Shown here piece by piece: positions 1 through 7,666 of a DNA stretch of 11,886 bases (position 1 is its first letter; every line of letters begins with the position of its first letter). Below the pieces are notes generated by a model, which worked only from the letters and a program-made list of their open reading frames with translations, had not been told where the DNA came from and searched no databases. The stretch is from assembly GCA_904501925.1 (NCBI GenBank), contig CAJGCO010000031.1, positions 1-11,886 on the forward strand. Direction: 5' to 3'. Origin of the DNA: an uncultured Alphaproteobacteria bacterium. GTDB lineage: Bacteria > Pseudomonadota > Alphaproteobacteria > RF32 > CAG-239. Position numbers and translations under genes: made by a program.

Positions 1-1200
1 TATGCTTTACCTCAATCACCACAACAATTCAAACAATTATTATTGGTTTCTGGTTTTGATAAATATTTCCAAATTGCACCATGCTTTAGAGATGAAGACC
101 CTAGAGCTGATAGAAGCCCCGGTGAATTTTATCAACTAGATATGGAAATGAGTTTTGCTACTCAAGAGGACGTATTTAAGGTTATTGAAAAAACTATGGG
201 TACTATTTTTAATGAATTTGGTAAAGGAAAAGAAATAGACCAAGCTCCATTTATAAGAATCCCATTTAGAGAAGCAATGTTAAAGTATGGCTCAGATAAA
301 CCAGACTTAAGAAACCCTCTTATAATACAAGACGCGACACCATTCTTTAGCAATAGTGGTTTTGGTGTATATGACACAAAAGCTCAAAATGGTGAACAAT
401 TAAGAGCTATTGTATTACCATCATGTGGAGAAAAACCTCGTTCATTCTTTGATAAATTAGATGGCTTCGCTAAAGAAGAAGGATTTGGAGGAATGGCTTA
501 TGTTGCTTTATCTACTGCTGGGGCAAAAGGTGTAGCCAAATTCTTTAGTGATGAAAAAATGGCTGAATTAAAAGCAAGGTTTGGCATAAATGATGGTGAT
601 GCTATTGTATTTATGGGTGGAAACAAAAAACTTATAAATAAATTTGCAGGAAAAGTTCGTACCAGATTAGGTGAAGAATTAGATTTAATTGAGAAGAATG
701 CATTTAGAATGTGCTGGATTGTTGATTTTCCATTCTATGAAGAAAATGAAGAAACTGGTGCTGTAGAATTTTCACACAACCCATTCTCTATGCCTCAAGG
801 AGGAATGGATGATTTATTAAATAAAAATCCGTTTGAAATTTTAGCATACCAATATGATATGGTGTGTAACGGGGTTGAGCTAGCATCTGGCGCTGTTAGA
901 AACCACAAACCAGAAGTTATGTACAAAGCTTTTGAATTAGCTGGATATGACAACAGTGTTGTTGATGATAAATTTGGTGGTATGATTAATGCATTCAAAT
1001 ATGGAGCACCTCCTCACGCTGGATGCGCACCAGGGGTTGATAGAACCATCATGTTACTACTTGATGAACCTATTATTCGTGATGTTATTGCATTCCCGCT
1101 TAATGGCAAAGCACAAGACTTATTAATGCAAGCACCAAATAATGTTAACCAACAACAAATTGATGATTTACACATCAAATTAGTTGAAATTAAAGAATAA
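1..1200 (+). CDS. aspS: Aspartate--tRNA ligase, 3' part (5' end outside window)
   Basis: Cytoplasmic class II aminoacyl-tRNA synthetase that activates aspartate with ATP and charges tRNA(Asp). The reading frame is open from base 1, so 399 C-terminal residues are visible; bacterial-type AspRS is near 590 residues, so the N-terminal anticodon-binding OB fold and the first catalytic motif lie upstream. The visible part opens with YALPQSPQQFKQLL, then class II motif 2 (FRDEDPRADRSPGEFYQLD, about residues 32-50 of the fragment). The bacterial GAD insertion domain follows. Motif 3 (APGVDRTIMLLL) lies near the C-terminus and is followed by DVIAFPLNGKAQDLLMQAP. The AxPGVDR form and the tail are typical of alphaproteobacteria. 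Many relatives are non-discriminating enzymes that also form Asp-tRNA(Asn) for GatCAB; this fragment does not settle that. The gene is closed by the terminator at 1204-1240. Confidence 0.97.
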   Translation, partial: YALPQSPQQFKQLLLVSGFDKYFQIAPCFRDEDPRADRSPGEFYQLDMEMSFATQEDVFKVIEKTMGTIFNEFGKGKEIDQAPFIRIPFREAMLKYGSDKPDLRNPLIIQDATPFFSNSGFGVYDTKAQNGEQLRAIVLPSCGEKPRSFFDKLDGFAKEEGFGGMAYVALSTAGAKGVAKFFSDEKMAELKARFGINDGDAIVFMGGNKKLINKFAGKVRTRLGEELDLIEKNAFRMCWIVDFPFYEENEETGAVEFSHNPFSMPQGGMDDLLNKNPFEILAYQYDMVCNGVELASGAVRNHKPEVMYKAFELAGYDNSVVDDKFGGMINAFKYGAPPHAGCAPGVDRTIMLLLDEPIIRDVIAFPLNGKAQDLLMQAPNNVNQQQIDDLHIKLVEIKE

Positions 1201-1203
1201 ATT

Positions 1204-1240
1204 AAAATCCCCTACAAAGCGTAGGGGATTTTTTTTTTTT
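1204..1240 (+). terminator. Rho-independent terminator of aspS
   Basis: The arms ATCCCCTAC (1207-1215) and GTAGGGGAT (1221-1229) are perfect complements around the loop AAAGC. A-T pairs extend the stem on both sides, and an uninterrupted T-run reaches 1240. It begins a few bases after the aspS stop and isolates aspS from the next gene. Confidence 0.95.
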
Positions 1241-1275
1241 TACAAAACTTTAATATTCTTGTTTTATTGTTTCTC

Positions 1276-1281
1276 TATAAT
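1276..1281 (+). promoter_or_regulatory. Candidate -10 box for the membrane protein gene
   Basis: A perfect TATAAT lies 20 bp before the ATG at 1301 and downstream of the aspS terminator, where a new promoter is needed. No good -35 hexamer is found at 15-18 bp, and such boxes arise by chance in sequence this AT-rich, so the call is tentative. A start about 7 bp downstream would leave only a very short leader. Confidence 0.3.
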
Positions 1282-1300
1282 TTTTTAGGCGAGAAATATT

Positions 1301-2674
1301 ATGATTTTAAATAGAGTAAATTTACTAAAATACTGCATTTTATTTATTTTTGTTGGAATAAGTATATTTTGTGCATATAATCATGAATTTTGGGCTGACG
1401 AAATTCAAGCATATCTAATCGCTAAAAATGAGAGCTATACTAATATTATAACCAATATAGGACACCAAGAAGCTCAACCTATACTTTGGCATCTTATATT
1501 AAAAATTGCCACTGACATTTCTGGATTAGACACAAACATTTTGTTTATTTCAATATTCTTTATGACTATAACCATTTGGTTAATTTTATTTAAAATAAAC
1601 ATACCTTTAATTTTTAAAATACTAATTCCTTTTGGTTATGGCTTTATTTACCAATACAACATTGTTTCTCGAAACTATTGTCTTGCATATTTAGCACTAA
1701 CTTTAGTTGCCCTATTATATGAAAATAGACATATATACACTTGGAGATATGCTTTTAGCCTATTATTTTTAGCATACTCTACAGCTTTTTACACTCCAAT
1801 TGCTGCCATATTGGGAATATTTTGGTTTATAGAAAGCAAATTTAGTAAAAAATATATACCACACCTTACAATGCTATTAATTAGCGCAGTTTTATTGATT
1901 TGGCAAATTTTTCCTATTTCAAGTATATTATTAGATGACAGATTAAACACACCTCCTCATTTTTCTTCTATTTTTGGTTTTATATTTTTTAACCAATATG
2001 CCTTGTTTAATATATTTATTTTTTGTTGGTTTATTTATATTTTACTCTACGAAACAAAAAGCAAAATAGAACAAATTAAATTAAATAGATTATTTTTAAT
2101 TTTGTGTATTTGTTTTTTTTATTTAGCCATTTTTATATTTTCATCAGCCAAGCCTCATCATGAAAATTTAACCTTTGGACTTTTACTTTTTAACCTATAT
2201 ATTATGCCAACATCTTGGAGCAAGAACTCTTACATTTTTTTTATTTTTATATTGATTTTACATATTTATTGGGGATATTGCGCCATATTACACGATATAA
2301 AAACAGATACAGCTTCGGCTAAAAGTGTTTATTTATTTTTGAAAAAAAATGAATTATTAAATAAAAAAATACATATGGTTGGTTATCAAACATTGCCTTT
2401 ATTTGAATTTATTGACAAATCACAAACTACACTTAATAAAAATGATTATACATATGCCACTTGGCATGAGGATGATCCAAATGTGTTTAATAATTACTCC
2501 AAAAGAATCTCGCCAAAGTATGATATTTTAGTTTTAGATTATATTGCATATGAAGTTTTCTTTAATAATAAACATGAATTTTCTAATTTTGAAGTATACA
2601 GCTTTAACAACAGCATACCACACAAAGATGGACTTGGATTTAACCAGAGTTTATTTATTCTTGTAAAAAAATAA
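1301..2674 (+). CDS. Polytopic membrane protein, GT-C glycosyltransferase-like
   Basis: A 457-aa inner-membrane protein with many hydrophobic segments (first about residues 9-26, then roughly 80-97, 104-118, 127-140, 150-176, 188-205, 222-250, 262-281, 290-303 and 310-330) and a soluble C-terminal tail of about 120 residues. Just after the first membrane segment is FWADEIQAYL (residues 30-39). An acidic DE pair in the first external loop is the hallmark of GT-C enzymes, which move sugars from polyprenyl-phosphate donors (ArnT/PMT-like), so D33/E34 would be the catalytic acids. Other likely conserved points are VSRNY (122-126) and PHHEN (285-289). The family match is from pattern only and the substrate is unknown; a cell-envelope glycan or lipid is plausible. 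The start is ATG with a weak AGGCGAG upstream. It stands alone between the aspS terminator and a convergent gene, and it is visibly more AT-rich than its neighbours. No clear terminator follows. Confidence 0.75.
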   Translation: MILNRVNLLKYCILFIFVGISIFCAYNHEFWADEIQAYLIAKNESYTNIITNIGHQEAQPILWHLILKIATDISGLDTNILFISIFFMTITIWLILFKINIPLIFKILIPFGYGFIYQYNIVSRNYCLAYLALTLVALLYENRHIYTWRYAFSLLFLAYSTAFYTPIAAILGIFWFIESKFSKKYIPHLTMLLISAVLLIWQIFPISSILLDDRLNTPPHFSSIFGFIFFNQYALFNIFIFCWFIYILLYETKSKIEQIKLNRLFLILCICFFYLAIFIFSSAKPHHENLTFGLLLFNLYIMPTSWSKNSYIFFIFILILHIYWGYCAILHDIKTDTASAKSVYLFLKKNELLNKKIHMVGYQTLPLFEFIDKSQTTLNKNDYTYATWHEDDPNVFNNYSKRISPKYDILVLDYIAYEVFFNNKHEFSNFEVYSFNNSIPHKDGLGFNQSLFILVKK

Positions 2675-2689
2675 AAGTCGATTACTTGA

Positions 2690-3145
2690 TTAATTAGGTG
2701 CAAACATTTGATGGATAGTTATTGCAACAACAATACCTAAAACTGCTCCAGCAAAAACTTCTTTTGGAGTATGACCAAGCAACTCCTTTAATTGAGCTGA
2801 TTTTGTTTTCAAGTCTGATTTATAAAAATCTGCAATAATTTTATTCAACAGCTTAGCCATATCTTGAGCTTTTCTTCTTACACCAGCAGCATCATGCATA
2901 ACAACCAAAGCATATCCACCACTAACTGCAAAAAACAAAGAATCAAAACCATCTATTAAACCAACAGAGGTTGTTAGCGCACAAACGCCTGCACTATGTG
3001 AACTAGGCATACCTCCAGTTGTAAATAAATACTCAAAATCTATTTCTTTTGTTTTAAAATAAAATGTAAATATTTTTGCCCATTGAGCAATTAAAACTGC
3101 TAAAATACCACAAATTATGGCTTCAAAACCAGTATTATAAATCAT
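2690..3145 (-). CDS. Divergent PAP2 (DUF212/YuiD-like) membrane protein
   Basis: A 151-aa integral membrane protein of the divergent PAP2 family, related to acid phosphatases and vanadium haloperoxidases. The family motifs appear in order: GGMPSSHSAG (about residues 39-48), the basic DAAGVRRKAQ segment (about 85-94), and LGHTPKEV (about 123-130). Hydrophobic stretches lie near residues 8-24, 47-57, 66-80 and 131-145. Ser/His of SSHS and His of LGHT are the presumed phosphatase-like residues. The biochemical role of bacterial YuiD-type proteins is not established, so a lipid-phosphate substrate is an inference. I place the start at the ATG at 3145 because GAGGG sits 6 bases before it; an in-frame TTG at 3172 would add nine residues but has no ribosome binding site. 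It converges on the GT-C-like gene with a 15-bp gap and no visible terminator. Confidence 0.88.
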   Translation of the reverse strand: MIYNTGFEAIICGILAVLIAQWAKIFTFYFKTKEIDFEYLFTTGGMPSSHSAGVCALTTSVGLIDGFDSLFFAVSGGYALVVMHDAAGVRRKAQDMAKLLNKIIADFYKSDLKTKSAQLKELLGHTPKEVFAGAVLGIVVAITIHQMFAPN

Positions 3146-3244
3146 AAAGTCCCTCTTGTATTCATATTTCAATTTCGTGTTATCTTAATGTTTCTTTTCG
3201 GGCTTGTCTACTATTATTATTTGCGTGTGGAATTCTTAATAAAG

Positions 3245-3274
3245 ATTATACCCTCATAAAAAAACAATAGTTAA
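3245..3274 (-). promoter_or_regulatory. Candidate sigma-70 promoter of the DUF212 gene
   Basis: Read on the minus strand, TTAACT (3274-3269) is followed after 18 bp by a perfect TATAAT (3250-3245). Transcription would begin near 3238, giving a leader of about 90 nt. The -35 match is 4 of 6. The promoter points away from the rpmI promoter in the same intergenic region. Confidence 0.45.
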
Positions 3275-3293
3275 TTTTAAATTAAAAAAACTC

Positions 3294-3321
3294 TTTACTT
3301 TTAAAAATTATAGTGTATAAA
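3294..3321 (+). promoter_or_regulatory. Candidate sigma-70 promoter of rpmI-rplT
   Basis: TTTACT (3294-3299) and TATAAA (3316-3321) are separated by 16 bp, which predicts a transcript start near 3328 and a leader of about 74 nt before rpmI. The leader holds a small hairpin, AGGGC paired with GCCTT between about 3341 and 3360. L20 commonly represses its own operon by binding the leader RNA, but I cannot show an L20 site here. Confidence 0.45.
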
Positions 3322-3401
3322 TTTCTTCCTGAACGATGGGTAGGGCTAATGGCATGCCTTATCTGTTTGTTAATCCAACTTATATCATGAAAGGGATTGA
3401 A

Positions 3402-3599
3402 ATGCCTAAATTAAAAACTAAAAGTTCTGCTAAAAAGCGCTTTAGCGTTACAGGAACTGGAAAATTAAAAAGAAATTTTGCTAATAAGAGACACTGCCTC
3501 TTCTGCAAAAGTCAAAAAATGAAAAGACAAGCTCGTGGAACAACTTTGTTGTCAGAAGTTGATGCACAAATTGTTAAGAAATTTTTACCTTATTTGTAG
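3402..3599 (+). CDS. rpmI: 50S ribosomal protein L35
   Basis: A 65-aa, highly basic large-subunit ribosomal protein of the usual family length. It starts MPKLKTKSSAKKRF, the canonical L35 opening, and ends with an acidic-hydrophobic tail after the Arg/Lys-rich core. The frame is open further up to an ATG at 3336, but the extra 22 residues do not look like L35 and the ATG at 3402 has AAGGGA at the right distance, so 3402 is the start. It is followed after 18 bp by rplT. In many bacteria infC (IF3) sits directly upstream; here it does not, the upstream neighbour being a divergently oriented membrane gene. Confidence 0.96.
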   Translation: MPKLKTKSSAKKRFSVTGTGKLKRNFANKRHCLFCKSQKMKRQARGTTLLSEVDAQIVKKFLPYL

Positions 3600-3617
3600 T
3601 TTTAGGAGGATATATAG

Positions 3618-3977
3618 ATGTCTCGTGTTAAAAGAGGTGTTATAGCACACGCTCGCCACAAAAAGATTTTGGACATGGCGAAAGGTTACAGAGGACGCAA
3701 TAAAAACGTTTTCAGAGTAGCTGTTGAAAAAGTAGAAAAAGGTTTGCAATATGCATATCGTGATAGAAAAGCAAAGAAAAGAAATTTCCGTTCTTTGTGG
3801 ATTCAACGTATCAATGCTGCAACTCGTTTGAATGATATGACTTATTCTCGATTTATTAGCGGGCTCGTTAAAGCTGGTATAGAGCTTGACCGTAAAGTGC
3901 TTGCTGATATCGCTTATAGAGAGCCCCAAGCTTTTGCTAAGTTAGTAGAAACTGCCAAAGCGGCTCTAGCTAAATAA
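3618..3977 (+). CDS. rplT: 50S ribosomal protein L20
   Basis: A 119-aa basic protein of standard family length that binds 23S rRNA early in 50S assembly and often acts as translational repressor of the rpmI-rplT operon. The opening MSRVKRGVIAHARHKK, the MAKGYRGRNKNVFRVA block (about residues 20-35), DRKAKKRNFRSLWIQRINAA (about 49-68) and the C-terminal globular domain with AGIELDRKVLADIA all match L20. A strong AGGAGGAT ribosome binding site lies at 3604-3611. It is translated from the same message as rpmI and separated from pheS by a terminator-like hairpin. Confidence 0.97.
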   Translation: MSRVKRGVIAHARHKKILDMAKGYRGRNKNVFRVAVEKVEKGLQYAYRDRKAKKRNFRSLWIQRINAATRLNDMTYSRFISGLVKAGIELDRKVLADIAYREPQAFAKLVETAKAALAK

Positions 3978-4018
3978 GATTTTTTAGAAATCATATAAGT
4001 TTATATCAGAAGAATATT

Positions 4019-4058
4019 AGAGTCGTCTTTGGGAAACCAAAGATGGCTCTTTTGTGTT
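4019..4058 (+). terminator. Terminator or attenuator hairpin between rplT and pheS
   Basis: Bases 4019-4032 pair with 4037-4050 into an unbroken 14-bp stem, counting two G-U wobbles (T4023 with G4046 and G4025 with T4044), capped by a GAAA tetraloop. A T-rich tail (TTTTGTGTTT) follows. The wobbles are G-U only in the plus-strand RNA, which fits transcription in this direction. The hairpin lies 46 bp before pheS, so it may fully end the ribosomal protein message or let a fraction read through. No Phe-rich leader peptide is seen before it. Confidence 0.85.
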
Positions 4059-4103
4059 TAAAGGTGGAGAAAAAATTATAAAGTTGTTTTATAAGGTGAT
4101 AAG

Positions 4104-5213
4104 ATGAGTGATATTGAAGTTATTAAAAGTGATGTTGAAAAACAAATAGCTGAAGCAACAGACCTTAAAAGCCTTGATGATGTTAGAGTTAACTCTTTAG
4201 GTAAAAAAGGTTGCGTTACTGAACTATTAAAGACTCTTGGCTCTATGCCTATAGAAGAAAGAATTGAATTTGGTAAAAAAATTAACATTGTAAAAGCTGA
4301 ATTAGAAGCGAAAATTACCAACAAAAAACAAGAGTTAGAAGCAAAACTTCTAGATGAAAAATTGAAAAAAGAAGTTATTGATGTTACACTTCCTTGCAGA
4401 CCTGAAACACAAGGAAGAATTCACCCTGTTTCTAAAGTTTATGAAGAAGTTGTAGCTATTTTTGCTGAAATGGGGTTTGAAGTTGCTGATGGTCCAGAAA
4501 TTGAAGATCAATTTCATAACTTTAATGCCTTAAACACTCCACCAAACCACCCTGCTCGTCAGATGCAAGATACATTCTATGTAAACAACGATGCATCAAA
4601 AGAATTTGATATGGATAGTGCATATGTGGTTAGAACTCAAACTTCTAGCGTACAAATTCGCACTATGGAAAAGAAGCAACCTCCAATTAGAATTATTGCC
4701 CCAGGTAGAACTTATCGTTCTGACTACGATGCAACACATACTCCTATGTTCCACCAAGTTGAAGGTTTAGTTATTGATAAAAAAACAACAATGGCAGATT
4801 TAAAGGGATGTTTGTATGACTTCATGAAAGAATTCTTTGAAGTTGATGATTTACCTGTTCGTTTTCGCCCATCTTACTTCCCTTTTACAGAACCTTCTGC
4901 TGAGATGGATATCGGTTGTTTAAAAACTAAAACAGAATTAAAAATTGGAGCTGGCACCGACTGGTTAGAGGTTTTAGGTTGTGGAATGGTACACCCAAAT
5001 GTTTTGAAAGCTTGTGGAATTGACTCTGAAGAGTACCAAGGTTTTGCATTTGGTGTTGGTATGGACAGACTTGCAATGTTGAAATATGGAATTCCTGATT
5101 TAAGAACATTCTTTGAATCGGATGTAAGATGGATTAAAAACTATGGTTTTGCACCACTTGATATATCTTCAATGACTTTAGGCTTAAGTGGTAATGGAGG
5201 ATTAACACGATGA
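4104..5213 (+). CDS. pheS: Phenylalanine--tRNA ligase alpha subunit
   Basis: The 369-aa catalytic subunit of the (alpha-beta)2 PheRS, which activates phenylalanine and charges tRNA(Phe) in the cytoplasm. The N-terminal 90 residues form the expected charged coiled-coil arm that contacts tRNA. The catalytic core begins near residue 98 (CRPETQGRIHPVS), with DGPEIEDQFHNFNALN (129-144), motif 2 GRTYRSDYDATHTPMFHQVEG (201-221, key R202, H212, F216, Q218, E220) and motif 3 FAFGVGMDRLAMLKYGIPDLR (about 314-334, key G317, G319, D321, R322). A315 appears to align with the Phe-specificity alanine known from E. coli PheS. A ~17-residue tail extends past the point where E. coli PheS ends, common in alphaproteobacteria. 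AAGGTG lies 5 bases before the ATG. The stop overlaps the start of pheT (ATGA), so the subunits are translationally coupled. Confidence 0.98.
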   Translation: MSDIEVIKSDVEKQIAEATDLKSLDDVRVNSLGKKGCVTELLKTLGSMPIEERIEFGKKINIVKAELEAKITNKKQELEAKLLDEKLKKEVIDVTLPCRPETQGRIHPVSKVYEEVVAIFAEMGFEVADGPEIEDQFHNFNALNTPPNHPARQMQDTFYVNNDASKEFDMDSAYVVRTQTSSVQIRTMEKKQPPIRIIAPGRTYRSDYDATHTPMFHQVEGLVIDKKTTMADLKGCLYDFMKEFFEVDDLPVRFRPSYFPFTEPSAEMDIGCLKTKTELKIGAGTDWLEVLGCGMVHPNVLKACGIDSEEYQGFAFGVGMDRLAMLKYGIPDLRTFFESDVRWIKNYGFAPLDISSMTLGLSGNGGLTR

Positions 5214-7594
5214 AATTTACATTATCTTGGTTAAAAGAACATTTGGAAACAAATGCTAATATTGATGAAATTGTAGAAACTCTTACTCGTATTGGTTTAG
5301 AGGTTGAAGAAGTTGTTAATCCAGCATCTTTACTAAAAGGTTTTATTACTGCACGCATTGATAAAGTTGAAGATCATCCAGACTCTGACCACTTACATAT
5401 ACTTGCTGTTAATACAGGTAAAGAAGTATTACAAGTTGTTTGTGGCGCACCAAACGTTCATGAAGATTTAATTGGTATTTATGCTCCAACAGGAAGCCTT
5501 ATTCCATGTTATGGAGAATACTTAAAAGTTGCTAAAATCAGAGGTGTTGAGAGCATGGGTATGATGTGCTCAGAAAAAGAGCTTATGGTTGGCGACGATC
5601 ACTCAGGCATTATTGAGCTTGATAGCAACACCGAAATTGGATTAAATGCAGAAGAAGTACTTAACATTGATCCTGTAATTGAAGTTTCTATTACACCAAA
5701 TAGAGCTGAATGCTTAGGTGTTAGAGGTATTGCCAGAGATTTAGCAGCTAGTGGGTTAGGTAAATTAAAACCATTAGAAATAAAAGAAATTAAAGGCACT
5801 TTTAAAAGCCCTATTACAGTTAATATTGATTGTTTAGATGCTTGCCCTACTTATACAGGAAGATACATTAAGGGTGTAAATAACAAAGCTGAAACACCAA
5901 AATGGATGAAAGATAGACTTACAGCTATTGGACTTCGTCCTATTTCTCCATTAGTTGATATTACAAACTATATTAACTATGATTTAGCAAGACCATTACA
6001 TGTATTTGATGCTGATAAATTAAAAGGCAACATCAATGTTCGTATGGCAAAAGATGGTGAAGAATTTTTAGCATTAAATGAAAAGAATTATGTTCTTGAT
6101 GACAAGGCTTTAGGTATTTGTGATGAAGAAGGTGTTCAATGTCTTGGTGGTATTATGGGCGGACTTAACAAGGGAAGTTATGAAGATACAACAAATGTAT
6201 TTTTAGAATGTGCTCTATTTACTCCTGAATGTATTGCAAGAACTGGTAGAAAATTCCAACTTGATTCTGATTCTAGATATCGCTATGAACGCTGGGTTGA
6301 CCCAATATCTAACATTAGCGGTAACAACTATGCAACACAAATGATACTTGATATTTGTGGTGGTGAAGCATCTGAATTGGAAGTTGCCGGAACAGAAAAA
6401 TTCGAAGCAAAACCTGTTTATTTAAGACCAGAAAGATTAAAAACTTTTATTGGATTAGATACATCAAAAGAAAAATGCATTGAAATTTTATCATCTCTTG
6501 GTTTTAGCGTTGAAGATGAAGGTGAAAAACTTAAAGTTATTTCTCCATCTTGGCGCGGTGATATTGAATTTGAGCAAGATTTAATAGAAGAAATTGTTCG
6601 CATGGTTGGTTTAGATAATGTCCCAATGAACACAATGAAATGCGAAGGTTTCCCAAGACCGGTATTAACACCTATTCAAAATAATATCATGATGATTAAA
6701 CATGAGCTTGCTTTAAGAGGAATGTATGAAACTGTTACATTCAGCTTTACAGATAGCAATATTGCTAAATATTTCCGCAGAGCTCAAGAAGGTGTATTGA
6801 TTCAAAACCCAATTATTAATGAGTTTGATGAAATGAGACCTTCTGTTTTACCTAATCTATTAATAGGTGCAAAAAACAATATTGCTAGAGGATATCCTAA
6901 CATGGCATTATTTGAAGTTGCCCCTGAATTTTATGGTAGAAATCCTGGTGAACAAAAAACCGTTGCTGGTGGTATTAGAGTTGGCAAAACAGATAAAAAG
7001 GAATGGACTGGCTCTACAAGATTGTATGATGTGTTTGACGCTAAAGCTGATGCTTTAGCTGTAATTGCTGCAGCAAAAGGCCCATATGAAACAGCTCAAA
7101 TAACTCTTGATGCACCAGAATATTATCACCCTGGAAGAAGCGGAGCTCTTCGCTTAGGTAAAAATGTTTTAGCATACTTTGGTGAATTACACCCTCAAGT
7201 ATTAAAAGCTCTCGACATTAAAACAAATGTTGTTGCGTTTGAAGTGTTTGTTGAAAACATCCCAACTCCACGTGATAATAAATCTAAAGCAAAGAAAAAA
7301 TTGGAACTTTCTCAATTACAAGCTGTTGAAAAAGATTTGGCTTTTGTTTGTACAAAAGATGTTAAAGCAATCAACATTGTAACTGCTGCAAAAACTGCTG
7401 ATAGAGATAATATTGCAGATGTTAGAGTTTTTGACGTATATGAAGGTGAAAACCTAGATGCTGATAAAAAGTCTATTGCAATAACTGTTACCTTCCAACC
7501 AAAAGACAAATCTTATACTGACGCTGAATTAGAAAGCTTAATGAATAAGGTTATATCTGAAGTCGGCAAAAAAACTGGAGCAGTATTAAGATAA
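5210..7594 (+). CDS. pheT: Phenylalanine--tRNA ligase beta subunit
   Basis: The 794-aa beta subunit of PheRS, of the full long bacterial type. Domains in order: N-terminal MKFTLSWLKEHL segment; EMAP-like tRNA-binding OB fold at about residues 41-150; B3/B4 editing region at about 210-375, where mischarged Tyr-tRNA(Phe) is hydrolysed, ending in RYRYERWVDP near 356-365; B5 domain at about 402-470; a degenerate catalytic-like core; and a C-terminal FDX-ACB anticodon-binding domain from about 701 (LQAVEKDLAFV). GGAGG sits 9 bases upstream, inside the end of pheS. The ATGA overlap with pheS indicates coupled synthesis at equal amounts. Nothing is truncated. The terminator at 7618-7645 closes the operon. 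Confidence 0.98.
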   Translation: MKFTLSWLKEHLETNANIDEIVETLTRIGLEVEEVVNPASLLKGFITARIDKVEDHPDSDHLHILAVNTGKEVLQVVCGAPNVHEDLIGIYAPTGSLIPCYGEYLKVAKIRGVESMGMMCSEKELMVGDDHSGIIELDSNTEIGLNAEEVLNIDPVIEVSITPNRAECLGVRGIARDLAASGLGKLKPLEIKEIKGTFKSPITVNIDCLDACPTYTGRYIKGVNNKAETPKWMKDRLTAIGLRPISPLVDITNYINYDLARPLHVFDADKLKGNINVRMAKDGEEFLALNEKNYVLDDKALGICDEEGVQCLGGIMGGLNKGSYEDTTNVFLECALFTPECIARTGRKFQLDSDSRYRYERWVDPISNISGNNYATQMILDICGGEASELEVAGTEKFEAKPVYLRPERLKTFIGLDTSKEKCIEILSSLGFSVEDEGEKLKVISPSWRGDIEFEQDLIEEIVRMVGLDNVPMNTMKCEGFPRPVLTPIQNNIMMIKHELALRGMYETVTFSFTDSNIAKYFRRAQEGVLIQNPIINEFDEMRPSVLPNLLIGAKNNIARGYPNMALFEVAPEFYGRNPGEQKTVAGGIRVGKTDKKEWTGSTRLYDVFDAKADALAVIAAAKGPYETAQITLDAPEYYHPGRSGALRLGKNVLAYFGELHPQVLKALDIKTNVVAFEVFVENIPTPRDNKSKAKKKLELSQLQAVEKDLAFVCTKDVKAINIVTAAKTADRDNIADVRVFDVYEGENLDADKKSIAITVTFQPKDKSYTDAELESLMNKVISEVGKKTGAVLR

Positions 7595-7617
7595 AATCTT
7601 AAAGTTGGCAAAAATAG

Positions 7618-7645
7618 AAACGGCACTTTAAATAGTGCCGTTTTT
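7618..7645. terminator. Terminator of pheST, possibly shared with the convergent gene
   Basis: AAACGGCACT (7618-7627) and AGTGCCGTTT (7634-7643) form a perfect 10-bp stem with a TTAAAT loop, followed by T's on the plus strand. Read on the minus strand the tail is TTTCTATTTTTG, less ideal but usable, and the hairpin lies 21 bp past the stop of the convergent gene at 7667. It may serve both directions. Confidence 0.9.
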
Positions 7646-7666
7646 AGTTTTGAAAAATAAAAATTA

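Noticed and set aside
3146..3172. TTG start nine codons before the DUF212 ATG
   Set aside because: No ribosome binding site precedes it, whereas GAGGG lies 6 bases before the ATG at 3145.
3336..3401. In-frame upstream ATG that would lengthen L35 by 22 residues
   Set aside because: The extension is unlike any L35, and the ATG at 3402 has both the canonical protein start and a ribosome binding site.
3978..4018. Phe-rich leader peptide before the pheS hairpin
   Set aside because: No start codon followed by a run of Phe codons is present.
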